Source: Ischnura elegans
Taxonomy: Eukaryota; Arthropoda; Insecta; Odonata; Coenagrionidae
Direction of reading: 5' to 3'
DNA: 64,000 nt
NCBI RefSeq assembly: GCF_921293095.1
Contig: NC_060254.1
Span: forward strand, 55,226,069-55,290,068
Shown here: positions 44,525-54,189 of the stretch, one piece after another
How positions within the stretch are numbered: position 1 is the stretch's first letter
How the letters are laid out: every line of letters begins with the position of its first letter
Notes under the pieces: generated by a model
Told to the model about the DNA's origin: nothing
The model's input: only the letters and a program-made list of their open reading frames with translations
Databases searched by the model: none
Program-made: the position numbers and the translations under genes

Positions 44525-44812
44525 GGGATAGGGTTGGTATGGCGACTAGAGTGCTGACTTCCCATTCAGATGGTCCGGGCTCCAATCCCGGCGTTGGCAG
44601 AGATTTTTCAGAAACTGCCCGATCCCTACATGAGTGCTTTGTGGAGGGCACTTCAAGCGCAACACTCCGTCCGTCAGATGAGACGTTAAGCCTGTTGTCC
44701 CCTTGGCGCCTTTCGTTGAGATAGGTAAATGCCGACGCCGGGTTTCCCTCCACTATTCTCTCATGGCACAAATGACCTTAGCTGTCGGTAGTCTTCTCCA
44801 AAAACCCTACCA
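44525..44812 (+). repeat. tRNA-derived SINE (family 2)
   Basis: Head: GGTATGGCGACTAGAGTGCT resembles a tRNA with box A, and GGTCCGGGCTCCAATCCCGG contains a box B-like GGCTCCAATCC. The body contains GACGTTAAGCC, CCCCTTGGCGCCTTTCGTTG and GCCGACGCCGGGTTTCCCTC, then GACCTTAGCTGTCGG, a SINE body I recognise from many arthropod genomes. Nearly full length. Confidence 0.85.
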
Positions 44813-45129
44813 ATAATGGCAACCTCAAGCAAAATATGTGAAAGTATTTCTTTTGAATGCTTCAGATATGGTGGAAGCTTCTTGATGGTTCTTTCTTGTT
44901 CGGGCATGATCAAATTAAGGTTTGATTTATTCACTTAAAAGAAAGAGTGCCCACCGACGATATTTTATATCAAAATAGTTATGATTAGTAGTTATGCATG
45001 TGACTGGCATTCTAAGTCTTAGCATATTTCATTTAAAATTAGCAAACAATAAAACGCAGTTTGTGAGTGATTTCGGGGCCGATATTTATTAAATATAGTT
45101 TAAAATAGGGGTATTAGTACACTGTTTGT

Positions 45130-45400
45130 GGTGCTATAAAAGGATGATGAGGATCAAATGGATTGACCAAGTTAATGATGAGTAAGTCATAAGAAGAGTC
45201 AGGAGGAGAAAGAAGTCTCATGAAAACCCTGATAAGAAGACGGAACAAAATTATAGGCCATATCTTGAGACATGATGGCTTTATGAAGACTATCGTCGAG
45301 TGAGAAGTGGATGGCAAAAACGGTAAAGAAAGACCTTGAATGAAACATTTGGAGCAGTTAAAGAAGGGTGAGAAAGAGAAGAAATGCGTATGTTTGAAAA
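45130..45400 (+). pseudogene. LINE-2-type C-terminal fragment (copy h)
   Basis: RMMRIKWIDQVNDE near 45141-45182 and, in another frame, LIRRRNKIIGHILRHDGFMK then TIVE near 45230-45300, followed by a Lys/Gly-rich degenerate segment. Confidence 0.8.
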
Positions 45401-45439
45401 TATAATAGAAACAAAAATAAACGTTGTTGTATTCCACAC

Positions 45440-45500
45440 AATATATATTAAAAACTTTACCGGTTTCGACCTTTTCAGGTCAATATTAAGAGGTAACGTA
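45440..45500 (-). repeat. Retroelement terminus with CTGAAAAGGTCGAAACCGG
   Basis: The - strand motif GACCTGAAAAGGTCGAAACC followed by GGTAAAGTTTTTAAT is shared with 27060-27095. It resembles the termini of Penelope-like or related retroelements in arthropods; family not proven here. Confidence 0.45.
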
Positions 45501-45653
45501 ATTGTTCTGTTACTTCTTGATAATGACCTGAACTCGTGAACCATTGATTTGATTGAAAAGATTAGCTGATAGGATAATTGGGTGGAAAGCTGCGTCAAAC
45601 TAATTTCAGGATGAACGAATTTAATTTCTCCTGGTTATTACTATTGATGAATT

Positions 45654-45864
45654 CTTCTCGGGTTCTCAGCCAGGTTAATTCTTTCGTATAAGCCAGCGTT
45701 TCGAGAGACGACTTGTCTACCATCTTCAAGGCCGTGTTACTCTTTGAAAGTTTGAGTGTGAAATTGGACTTACAAAGAGTAACACAGCCTTGAAGATGGG
45801 AGACAAGTGTCTCTCGAAACGTTGGCTTATGCGAAAGAATTAACCTGGCTGAGAACCCGAGAAG
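45654..45864. repeat. Foldback hairpin with ~92-bp arms and CTTGAAGATGG ... CGAAACG motifs
   Basis: 45654-45746 and 45773-45864 are about 93% identical inverted repeats separated by 26 nt; outermost CTTCTCGGGTTCTCAGCCAG. Each arm contains, on one strand, TTGAAGATGG, a small stem (GGGAGAC-AAGT-GTCTCTC in the right arm) and CGAAACGTTGGC. Confidence 0.9.
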
Positions 45865-45869
45865 AAATC

Positions 45870-48800
45870 AACTTCTAGATCGTTGACTAGTGATGATGAT
45901 AAGCGTAACGTCAGCCAATAAAGTGCTACTAGATTGGAATGTATCTGAAAATGTCATTTACTTCTTTCCTTGGGACGACCTCTTTAAATTGTATCGTGGC
46001 GGGGTATTTCCTGGTTCTCCCTCCCTGCCTCCCCTCACTCTCCCTCCCCTCTTGAGGGAGGAACGACCCCTCCCTCATCCCCCTCGTGAGTTTTATTTTC
46101 GACCGCCGACGCATGGGGCCTGATCCGAAATTAATGCGCGACCACACTCCACTCTGCGGGGAGTGGCTCATTCCATCTCCACTACTACCATACAGTATAA
46201 GTGCTTCCTGTCTCCTCGTTTAACCGTGAGCACACAATGCACCCAAGTAATACCTTACGAGATAACTCGACGGTGTTTGGCATGGGGTTGAGTTTTCACC
46301 TGCATACGCTTCAGACAATACGCTTCATTTGAGCTTCATGCGTATCCAAAACAAGCGGGTGATTCCATTTGCGTCGGAAATACCTTTAGAGAAGCTATGC
46401 AATAGGATATTCCGATAAAAGTGTAAAATACAGAAAAAAAATTGCCAAACTTCTTACTAAGCATTGTCAAAAAACATTTATGAAGGTGATTTTCATGTAC
46501 AGAAACAAAATAAATTCTCGAAATACCTTATAAATATGCACAAATTTAACATGTGACGGAATAACTGTCAGGTCAACCTCCTAAGTGTAATAAATTCAAA
46601 CATCTTCAAAACTCTGTGAATCAAAGAATAATTTGAAAACTTTTAATAAGGCTCTGAATAATGTTTCAAATACTGATTTCATAAAATTATATCATTTAGC
46701 TGTTGATTTATCAAGATAAAATATTTCCAGCATAAATTTTAATTTGAGAGAAAAAGTTGAAATTTTCATGGAAATGTCCAAATATTAAGTTAGGTTCGTG
46801 CTTCGAAATTGACGGTTACTATTGTTATCAGCACAGGAGCGCGAAAGCGCTTCGTGATGGCATAGGTAGAAAAACAAAAGAAGTTACTGTTGCGGAAGAT
46901 AAATAATGTCATCTTCTCCTCTTTGTGAAAACATTAAATCAATTGTTTGCTCACCCTTAATGCCTTATAAGCAATAAATTGAAAAAAAATAAATCTAATA
47001 ATGTGTTTTGCTTGTGTAGTTAAATTAGGATTGCCGCTTGCGATATATCCTAAGCCATGTTCCTGTTGCATTCAAAGTTTTTATGTGTTAAAGATTTAGC
47101 AAAAGTTACTTTCTTTAGTCTAATTCAATTTAGACTGACTTACGAAGTGTCATCATGCTACAAATATTAAAGAATGAAGTGGAAAATGAAAATTATCCAA
47201 TCTGTCTCCCCAGTGAATGCGGAGATTTCTTTCGTGACTTGCGTTGACGTCTCTATAATTTTCAAACCCTATCATTATTCACAGTAATTGATTAACGAAT
47301 CCATGTACTGGAAAATTCGGAAGCTTGGCCACTGTGCTCGCTACTAGTTTCCGTGTGGACTTGTTACCTGTAGAACTAACCGTTTCTAGTGACCAAGCTA
47401 TTGCAGCCTCCGATTCTCCGGCTCCCGAACTAAACCACATAAAAGAAAACAAGTGCAGGTGAGTAGCAGCGAAAAATAAAAATGCTTTTTCATCTTGATT
47501 GGTATTTAAAAATAGTAACAGAACTGGATCCAAAAGATGATTTTGTGTGCTAGACGCTATACCTGCTACGGTTGAAAATTTCTCTTGGACAATATGGATT
47601 GTTGACGAGTTAACTATGTGGAAATTTATCGTAGTAGATACAACAATAATAATTTCCTAATAATATTTATATGCTTGTGATCATTCATCGGATGCGTGTT
47701 ATTTCATATTATTTTATGAGTGGAGCGTATTCTGATCGAAAGACTTTACGAACATTTACAATTTCACTATTAACTCCAAACTCGCTATCGACAACTTCAA
47801 AGTACTAACGAATACGTTAACATACAACAGAGAACGATTGATCATCGCGTAACATAAAAATAATCGCAAAACGAAAATGAAAAGACCACCACCATATGTT
47901 GCCATACTTTATAAATGTTTTCCACTGAAAGATAAAATATATTAAACTGAGGCATTTTCAAAAAAGTATACTAGAAATACGGTGCCGACTTACTCACCTT
48001 TCGCGGCTGTGCAGGTCCTTCCCCCGCCTAAGGCTCTGTGGCCCTGACCAAGTCCTTTCCTCTTATTTGACCTACCAACTCCTTCTTTTAACACATTAGC
48101 CCTCCTAACCTTCCTAATAATATATGTATACGTCAGGATTTCTGCTCATAACTCTTGAAAATTACATCGAAAGTACATCGCATTGTTCGAGAAAAATGAA
48201 AAAGGTATGGAAAACGACTACGGTTGTCTCTTCATCTATATCTCTCGAACGTTTCCTGGACGTCGTGGGGCCGAGCATATCTCGGTGCGGAGAGAGCTGA
48301 ATGGTAAGACGAAAGGGAAAGAGCGCTGACAAGCAAAAGGTTTTACTCGCTGATTACTAGTGCGCTCTAATTTCTGGCGTTTGTGGGACAGCGTCCTTAA
48401 TCTTACGCAAGGCCGGAGCGTGTGGAACCCTGCTCGTGATGAGGACCGCAGATTTATGAAACGATGCCTATGCCAGGGTGTCCACTGGGGTGTGGCTTAT
48501 TTTTTTGTGATTTTTTTCGGATTTTCGATTTCAACCTTCTGAAATATGCTGTGAGAAATTGAGTCTACGTGCGAAAAAAAATCAGTATTTCCTTTTATCA
48601 TTTAGAGGTTTCACATAAGCCCTGATTGTAAAGAATTTTTTTCAAATCGATGAAGGATTATCATTTCTTAGGGTAAAATAAAAAAGTTAGAATGAAGCTT
48701 TACGAAACAAAGGTATATTCTAAATAATTATGCCATACTTCTTAGTTATTCTCAAGTCTTTCACTGATTGCATAGTGATTATTATGCATTTGAGAATGTG

Positions 48801-48990
48801 TACATGAAACATGGGGGAGGCAAAACGTGTGAATGAAGTATGTAGCGGAATGGGGATGTTAGCACCTGAGTTAGAGGGAATAACATTTTATAAGCGAGGG
48901 AGAAGATGGAAGAGATTAAGAATTAAAGAAGGAATGAAAGGGATCGGGCCTTGCTGTGAATTGAAGAGGAAGATTTAATTGGGAGGAGAG
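45870..48990. other. Non-coding; one pyrimidine/GC-rich block
   Basis: 46000-46180 is C/T-rich then CpG-rich with no coding match; 46250-46320 weakly resembles the 21040 repeat. The rest (46400-48350) is AT-rich and looks single-copy. 48360-48510 is GC-richer but unrecognised. Confidence 0.4.
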
Positions 48991-48999
48991 ACTAGCTTA

Positions 49000-49150
49000 G
49001 CTGAATATTAAAAATATTTTTTATTTGTCTACATTAAATTTGTCGCATTCATAATAGTCCCCTTTAGATATTATGCACTTGAGCCAAATGCATTGTCATT
49101 TTTCCTCGACCTGTACTTTGAAACGCTCTGCTAAATTTGCGGAAAACAAT
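49000..49150 (-). pseudogene. mariner-like transposase C-terminal scrap (family 2, copy 3)
   Basis: The - strand gives KCIISKGDYYECDKFNVDK, matching the last block of the copies at 20085 and 29985. Confidence 0.65.
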
Positions 49151-49157
49151 TAGTTGA

Positions 49158-49540
49158 TGGCGTTTATAAATAAATTTGCATTAATGTCATTCTGACACTA
49201 ATTTAATCTACTTATACCATTTAAATAATTGTAATATTAACAATAACGTTTATTATTACTCAAAACAGCAAAAAAAAAGTTAAAATGTATTAATTTTTAC
49301 GTCATGAGTGTTTTTAAGGTGCCAAGAAGGTGGAACTTCATGTGGACTGCCAACATTTGATAGGAAGTTATGCCTTCACGTATGTAATTGAACATGGGAA
49401 ATAAGTTAAAAAATGGAAATATCAGAACCTTATCAGAATCAGCAATATTATCTCGATTATAGGCAAGATACTTGAGCATATCGTCGTTAGCAATATCATG
49501 ATTTTCTTGGACAGTCGTAACTTCATCCATGGCTGTCAGT
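49158..49540 (-). repeat. Unidentified ORF-bearing repeat (copy 1)
   Basis: About 380 bp duplicated at 51700-52062, same orientation, roughly 90% identical. Both copies keep an ATG-to-stop frame on the - strand; here 77 codons (49297-49530) beginning MDEVTTVQENHDIANDDMLK and ending KTLMT. I do not recognise the protein: no signal peptide or membrane segment; the first half is acidic and polar. The right edge coincides with the 5'-truncated end of the LINE at 49542. Confidence 0.7.
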
Positions 49541-49541
49541 A

Positions 49542-50735
49542 TGGCTTCGGAAAAGGTGGATCATGCGAAACGTAGCTCGCGCTCTTTCTTCATGACGTTC
49601 TCAAATCTGGTGAATCGAAAAGACAAGTTGACTCATTAATTCTAGATTTTAAGAAAGTTTTCGGCACATTACCGCACAATAAACTTTTACACAAATTACA
49701 GTCATGCGGATTAAACGAACAGTGGTAAACTGAATATGAGACTTTCTGAGTGATCGTAAAAAAAAGTAGTTCTTGACGGAATTAGCTCTGATGTAGTTAA
49801 AGTGACATCAGGTGTTCCACAAGGAAGCGTAATCGGCCCTATTTTGTTCATTTTATACATTAATCACCTCTTCTCCCGAATTAGCAATAAAATATGTTTG
49901 TATGCTGACGGCGCTGTCACCTATCGTGAAATTAGTGATCATTCTGACTATGAAATTCTATCATCGGGTTTAAACAACGTTCATCTGTGGAGCGAACAGT
50001 GGGGACTCGAACTTAATCTGAGCATTTGTACGGCGGTACATTTTTTGCATAGTTCGTCATACTATAACCATGTTTATGCTGTGGTTGATATTAAAATAAA
50101 TACAACAAACGAAAAGAAGTACCTGGGAGTTGCGATAACCTCGTACGTCTCGTATGGAACACGTATAGGGAATATTTGCGGTTTAGCATCGAATAAATTA
50201 GGATCCGTCAAGCGTATTGTGGCAAGATTTACGGATGAGAAAGTAAAAGAATGTTGCTATATCGCACTCGTCCGACCGCACCTTGAATATGATGCAGCGA
50301 GCATATGGGATCCGGTTTAATCTGTGAACTGAATAAAACACAAAGGAAGGCTGCGCGGTTCGTCAAAAACTGCTACGGACGTACAGACAGCGTTACCCAG
50401 ATATTAAGCGAGTTAGGCTGGGAGCCGCTGGCGACTCGGAGGCTGCGCGCTAGGCTTAGATTGCTTGAACAATTGAGAATAGATATCTTTAAGAGCGACA
50501 TGTAGAACATAATATTAGAGCCCCTCTATATTTCCTTGTCCGACAGAAGCTATAAATTAAGAGAGATTTTTAGCCGAACGGATTGATATTGGAATTCGTT
50601 TTTCCCCCTAATTATAAAGGACTTTCATAAATGCTAATTGTAATTTCGCTTTTCCTTTTTATATGAAACGGCTGGTGTCCTTACACCCCTACCACACGCC
50701 TTTTAGGCGGCTTGATGGTTAGTATGTAGATGTAG
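49542..50735 (+). pseudogene. CR1-like LINE reverse transcriptase, 5'-truncated and mutated
   Basis: The longest LINE in the window. It starts inside the reverse transcriptase (GFGKGGSCET near 49545), continues DSLILDFKKVFGTLPHNKLL (motif with the first Asp), TSGVPQGSVIGPILFILYIN, then LYADGAVTYRE, where the second Asp of the YADD box is Gly (49900-49912). After the thumb region (KKYLGVAI, ECCYIALVRPHLEYDAASIW) a frameshift at about 50320 leads to KTQRKAARFVKNCYGRTDSV, LGWEPLATRRLRARL and FKSDM, then the 3' end with TTTTAGGCGGCTTGATGGTT near 50700 and GTAGATGTAGA. The endonuclease and ORF1 are absent. Dead on arrival or soon after. Confidence 0.92.
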
Positions 50736-50794
50736 ATCTCATAATAGTTTAAAAGGCATCTTCTCCAGTATAAGGTATTCCAGTGCTAGGAAGA

Positions 50795-51075
50795 GGTGTG
50801 GAAAAGAGTTGGAGAGTGGGAGAAAATGAATTCTTAAAGAAACCTTATGGAGAAGACGGGACTATATTGTATGCCACTTATTGAGATGTGATGGCCTGAT
50901 GAAAACATTCGTATAAGGACAGGTGGAAGGGAAGAAGGGCAAGGGACGGCCCCGAATGAGTTACATAGGACAGATTATAAAGGATGTAAAAGAGAAGAAA
51001 TATGCCTCTATGAAAACGCTAGCGGATAGGAGAGAGGAATGGAGAGCTGCGTCGAACTAATCTTAGGATTGTTGT
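50795..51075 (+). pseudogene. LINE-2-type C-terminal fragment (copy i)
   Basis: Frames give RLYCMPLIEM-WPDENI-like and, better, KGKGRPRMSYIGQIIKDVKE, KKYASMKTLADRREEWRAAS N. It ends in a GATGATGATGA tract at 51083-51093. Confidence 0.85.
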
Positions 51076-51099
51076 TAATGTGATGATGATGAAGGTACA

Positions 51100-51695
51100 T
51101 ACCATACTTTCTTGTTGTAACCACCAAAAATGTAGCACATCACTCAATATTGCATTAAGAGGATTGGAGTTGACTCATGAAGTAGGAAATAAATTGAATA
51201 ATGTCTGTACTACGCACAAAAACATCTTTTAATTGAAGTTTGTTTATTTATCAGAAAGGCCATTGAAATGTCTCATTATTTATATGGGGAGAAATCACAT
51301 TTACTAAGTTCCGTGGTGGTACCACTTCTTTAAAAGGAACATAAAATCCAAGCCTTTCCTTTAACGTAAGGCATTAGTTATTTCTGAATGACTTTCTTCC
51401 AACTGTGTTGTTGGCGCGCTCTGACGCAATGATTACTTGACGTTACAATTCTAACCAGCTGCATTGGAATTTATTGCCCAATCGCCGTTCATCCAGTTGG
51501 ACTTGAAGACGAAGTGAGGAAACGTGAAGGCGAGTAACTCACCGCTGTGATGTAACGCCCCACCGCCTCACTCATTCAAGAGTTCTTGTGGCGGTGAGAG
51601 AAAATCGTAGTTCCGTGAGGAAGATTATTGAATGAGAGAGGGGGAATCGGAGGTCAAACGGATGACTTATTTATGCGTACTCTTGTCAATCTTGA
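51100..51695. other. No recognised element
   Basis: Nothing identified between the LINE fragment and the second ORF-bearing repeat. Confidence 0.35.
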
Positions 51696-51699
51696 TGAA

Positions 51700-52062
51700 G
51701 TTTATAAATAAATTTGTATTAATTTCATTATGACCCTGATTTAATCTACTTATACCATTTAAATAATTATAATATTAACAATAATGTTTATTATTACTCA
51801 AAAACAGCAAAAAAAGTAGAATGTAATAATTTTTACGTCATGAGTGATTTTAAGGTGCCAAGAAGGAGGAACTGTATGTGGACTACCAACATTTGATTAG
51901 TAGTTATGCCTTCACTTACGTAATTGAACATTCGAAATAGGTATAGAGCATTATCAGAATCAACAATATTATCTCGATTATAGGCAAGATACTTGAGCAT
52001 ATCGTCGTTAGCAATATCATGATTTTCTTGGACAGTCGTAACTTCATCCATGGCGGTCAGTG
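51700..52062 (-). repeat. Unidentified ORF-bearing repeat (copy 2)
   Basis: Counterpart of 49158-49540. The - strand frame is 72 codons (51833-52051), again MDEVTTVQENHDIANDDMLK at the start and KSLMT at the end; a 15-nt difference in the middle removes five codons without breaking the frame. Homology ends within a few bases of the ATG on one side and near GTTTATAAATAAATTTG on the other. Confidence 0.7.
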
Positions 52063-52172
52063 TGAATTTGTCTTTTCAAAGTCATCATAACTGGTCAACA
52101 ACAATCCTAAGCTTTTTGAAAGCTTTTCTTATGGTTTCAGACGATTTTAGAGGGGGTCATTTCTATGACTAA

Positions 52173-52385
52173 ATGTTGTATATCGTCTTCTTCACACCAA
52201 AAATTTATATGAGGCAGTCATTTAATGGTCAGAAGTGGGTTTTACATTATATAGATAAAAAGCGTAATGGAGACATAAATTTATACCAATGTGATAATTT
52301 AGGAGACAGGTGTGGGAGCCTTTTATATGATTTCCGGGATGCCAACGTCACAGAAGCGGAGACAGCATCCGCCTGGAGATCTTAA
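52173..52385 (+). CDS. Short ORF with FLYWCH-like zinc finger pattern
   Basis: 71 codons (70 residues). FNGQKWVLHYIDKKRNGDIN then LYQCDNLGDRCGSLLYDF resembles a FLYWCH finger (aromatic - G - W - Y - NGD - Y-x-C - C pattern), with the final His pair not evident. FLYWCH fingers occur in host DNA-binding proteins and in MULE-type transposases. It may be a transposon exon or a decayed copy. No neighbouring transposase found. Confidence 0.35.
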   Translation: MLYIVFFTPKIYMRQSFNGQKWVLHYIDKKRNGDINLYQCDNLGDRCGSLLYDFRDANVTEAETASAWRS

Positions 52386-52544
52386 TCTATAGTGAGATCT
52401 TCGCGCTTGGAAGAAATCCAAGTTTAGTCCGAGTTCCAGAGACCCAATTACCTGTCCTTCCTACTCTGCTCTGTTGGATATAGTGAGCTACCTTAAGCCC
52501 CAAATGATTGTCTTTCTTAACCTTTGTTTTTTTTTCAAACTTAA

Positions 52545-52980
52545 GAAATGGCAAGTGATATGGAGTATTGCAATTTACGGTGCGGAAACATGGACACCTG
52601 GGAAGGAGGACGAGATAAGACTGGAGGTGTTCAAGATATGGGTCTGTAGGAGAATGGAGTGTGTGAAGTGGACGGAGAGGAGAAGAAACGACGAATTACT
52701 GGAATGATGGGTGAGGAGAGACAGCTTTTAGATGAGATACGGAAGAGACAGAAGGTATGGATGGAGCGAATACTTAGTGGAGAGCGGATGTTGAAAACAG
52801 CGCTGGAGGGTACAATGTTAGGTAAACTAGGGAGGGGAAGGAAAATAATAGGATTGTTAGATAGAATTAAAGGGATTACAGCTTATAGTAAATTGGAGAA
52901 GGAAGTGCTTGAATGAAGGAGAGGCTCCCAGAATGCTTCCTAAGCACTCCATGGAAGCCTACCTTAATCGCTAGAATAGT
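52545..52980 (+). pseudogene. LINE-2-type C-terminal fragment (copy j), best preserved
   Basis: VIWSIAIYGAETWTPGKEDE, IRLEVFKIWVCRRMECVKWT and ERRRNDELLE (52550-52706) then, after a frameshift, MGEERQLLDEIRKRQKVWM, LEGTMLGKLGRGRKIIGLLD and KLEKEVLE (to 52915). This is the conserved tail found after the reverse transcriptase in many arthropod LINEs. The reverse transcriptase is missing; AAT-rich 3' end near 52985. Confidence 0.88.
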
Positions 52981-53002
52981 TTAATAAAAATTAAAACTCT
53001 TA

Positions 53003-53300
53003 CATCTACATACCACCCCGAAAGCCGCCTCAATAGGCATGCGACGTGGGATATTAGGACACCAGCCTTCAAAAAAAAAAAAAGGAAAAGGAAATGCGTC
53101 TACTTATTTTTCCACCATGCGTCTATTAAAATGCTTTATTGTTTTTAGGGGGGACGAATTCCCATAACTATCCGTTCGGCGATATACCTCTCTTTCTTTA
53201 TCGTTTCAGTCGGACCTGGAAATATGGTGGTGCTCTAAGATCATGTTCTCCGTGCCGCTTTGAAAGATAGCTATTCTTTACTGCTCGAGCAAAGTCTCTA
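53003..53300 (-). pseudogene. CR1-like LINE 3' end (LINE tail E, - strand)
   Basis: Reverse complement of the family 3' end (TCTACATACCACCCCGAAAG then CCGCCT near 53010-53035) followed on the - strand by degenerate LREIYRRTD-like and SLSSRLEQ-like coding remnants. An A13 tract lies at 53074-53086. Confidence 0.8.
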
Positions 53301-53310
53301 GTGGCTCCCA

Positions 53311-53470
53311 ATGCCTCGTTCAGATTACGATTGTTCCAGCGATCGTTGGAACTATCATGCATTCACGCATTCACACTACGATGGCTAAACCTGTGCTGCC
53401 CTCCAGTGCTAAAATTTAAAGTGAACGAGAAATTGACGGTTGGCAATGCAAAGTTGAGGTATTTAGGGTA
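53311..53470 (-). mobile_element. TIR element fragment (partner of 58517-58952)
   Basis: ATGCCTCGTTCAGATTACG and the following 150 bp match the reverse complement of the right half of 58517-58952. Only one end is present. Confidence 0.7.
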
Positions 53471-53999
53471 ATGTGACATTCAGTAGCTGCACATTATTTT
53501 GTCCTCGAAAGCCTCACATAGTTGCTTTTTAGTAATCGGCACAAAAGTAAGAATAGATAGCGCTCTAATGGAAGCGGGCGTGACTGAGCCACGTGTGTGA
53601 CCCACGCGCCTTAATGTGTAACCTTTTCCTTTCAGCATCACTTACATCTGTGCAGCAAATTTGGTATGATATTAGTTTGCTTTGAAGTGCAAACAATATT
53701 CGGCACGTTTATGTCACTTTTATGGGTACCTCGGCAAGTGGCCTGCTTTCTTGCTACCTTCGCAGGGAATGGGGACAGGGGTGCTTTTGTTCCACTATCA
53801 ATTATAAATGCGTTCCATAGAGACAAAAAGTTCGTCAAACAATTACAAAATTCCAAATTTATTGTTCGTGAAAAAAATTTGTACAAAATGTGGAAAACTT
53901 AAGGAAATGAAAAAAGTGAATTTGGACCACCAGAATGGCCTGCGCGCCCAACCGCGTAACAAAATTTAATCCACCCTTGTGAAGCATTAAAAGCTGTTT

Positions 54000-54170
54000 A
54001 ACGCTTTGTATTTGCTCGCAGCTGTTTTTGACAAATCACACGGCTTTCCTTTGTATTTTATCGAATCTAAGTCTTCCTTCACTGGATCCCATGTTCCCTC
54101 TGTAAATTCAATGTGTGGCCTGACAAGTGTGAATGAACACATTTCTTCCACTTTTTCACCCGAAAACAAT
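54000..54170 (-). pseudogene. CR1-like LINE reverse transcriptase fragment (- strand)
   Basis: The - strand gives GEKVEEMCSFTLVRPHIEFT then EGTWDPVKEDL, corresponding to the LVRPHLEY-A-WDP segment of the LINE at 49542-50735. Confidence 0.8.
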
Positions 54171-54189
54171 TATTATCGGAACAAAATAA

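Noticed and set aside
44525..44600. Functional tRNA gene
   Set aside because: The tRNA-like head is followed by a known SINE body and its acceptor stem does not close.
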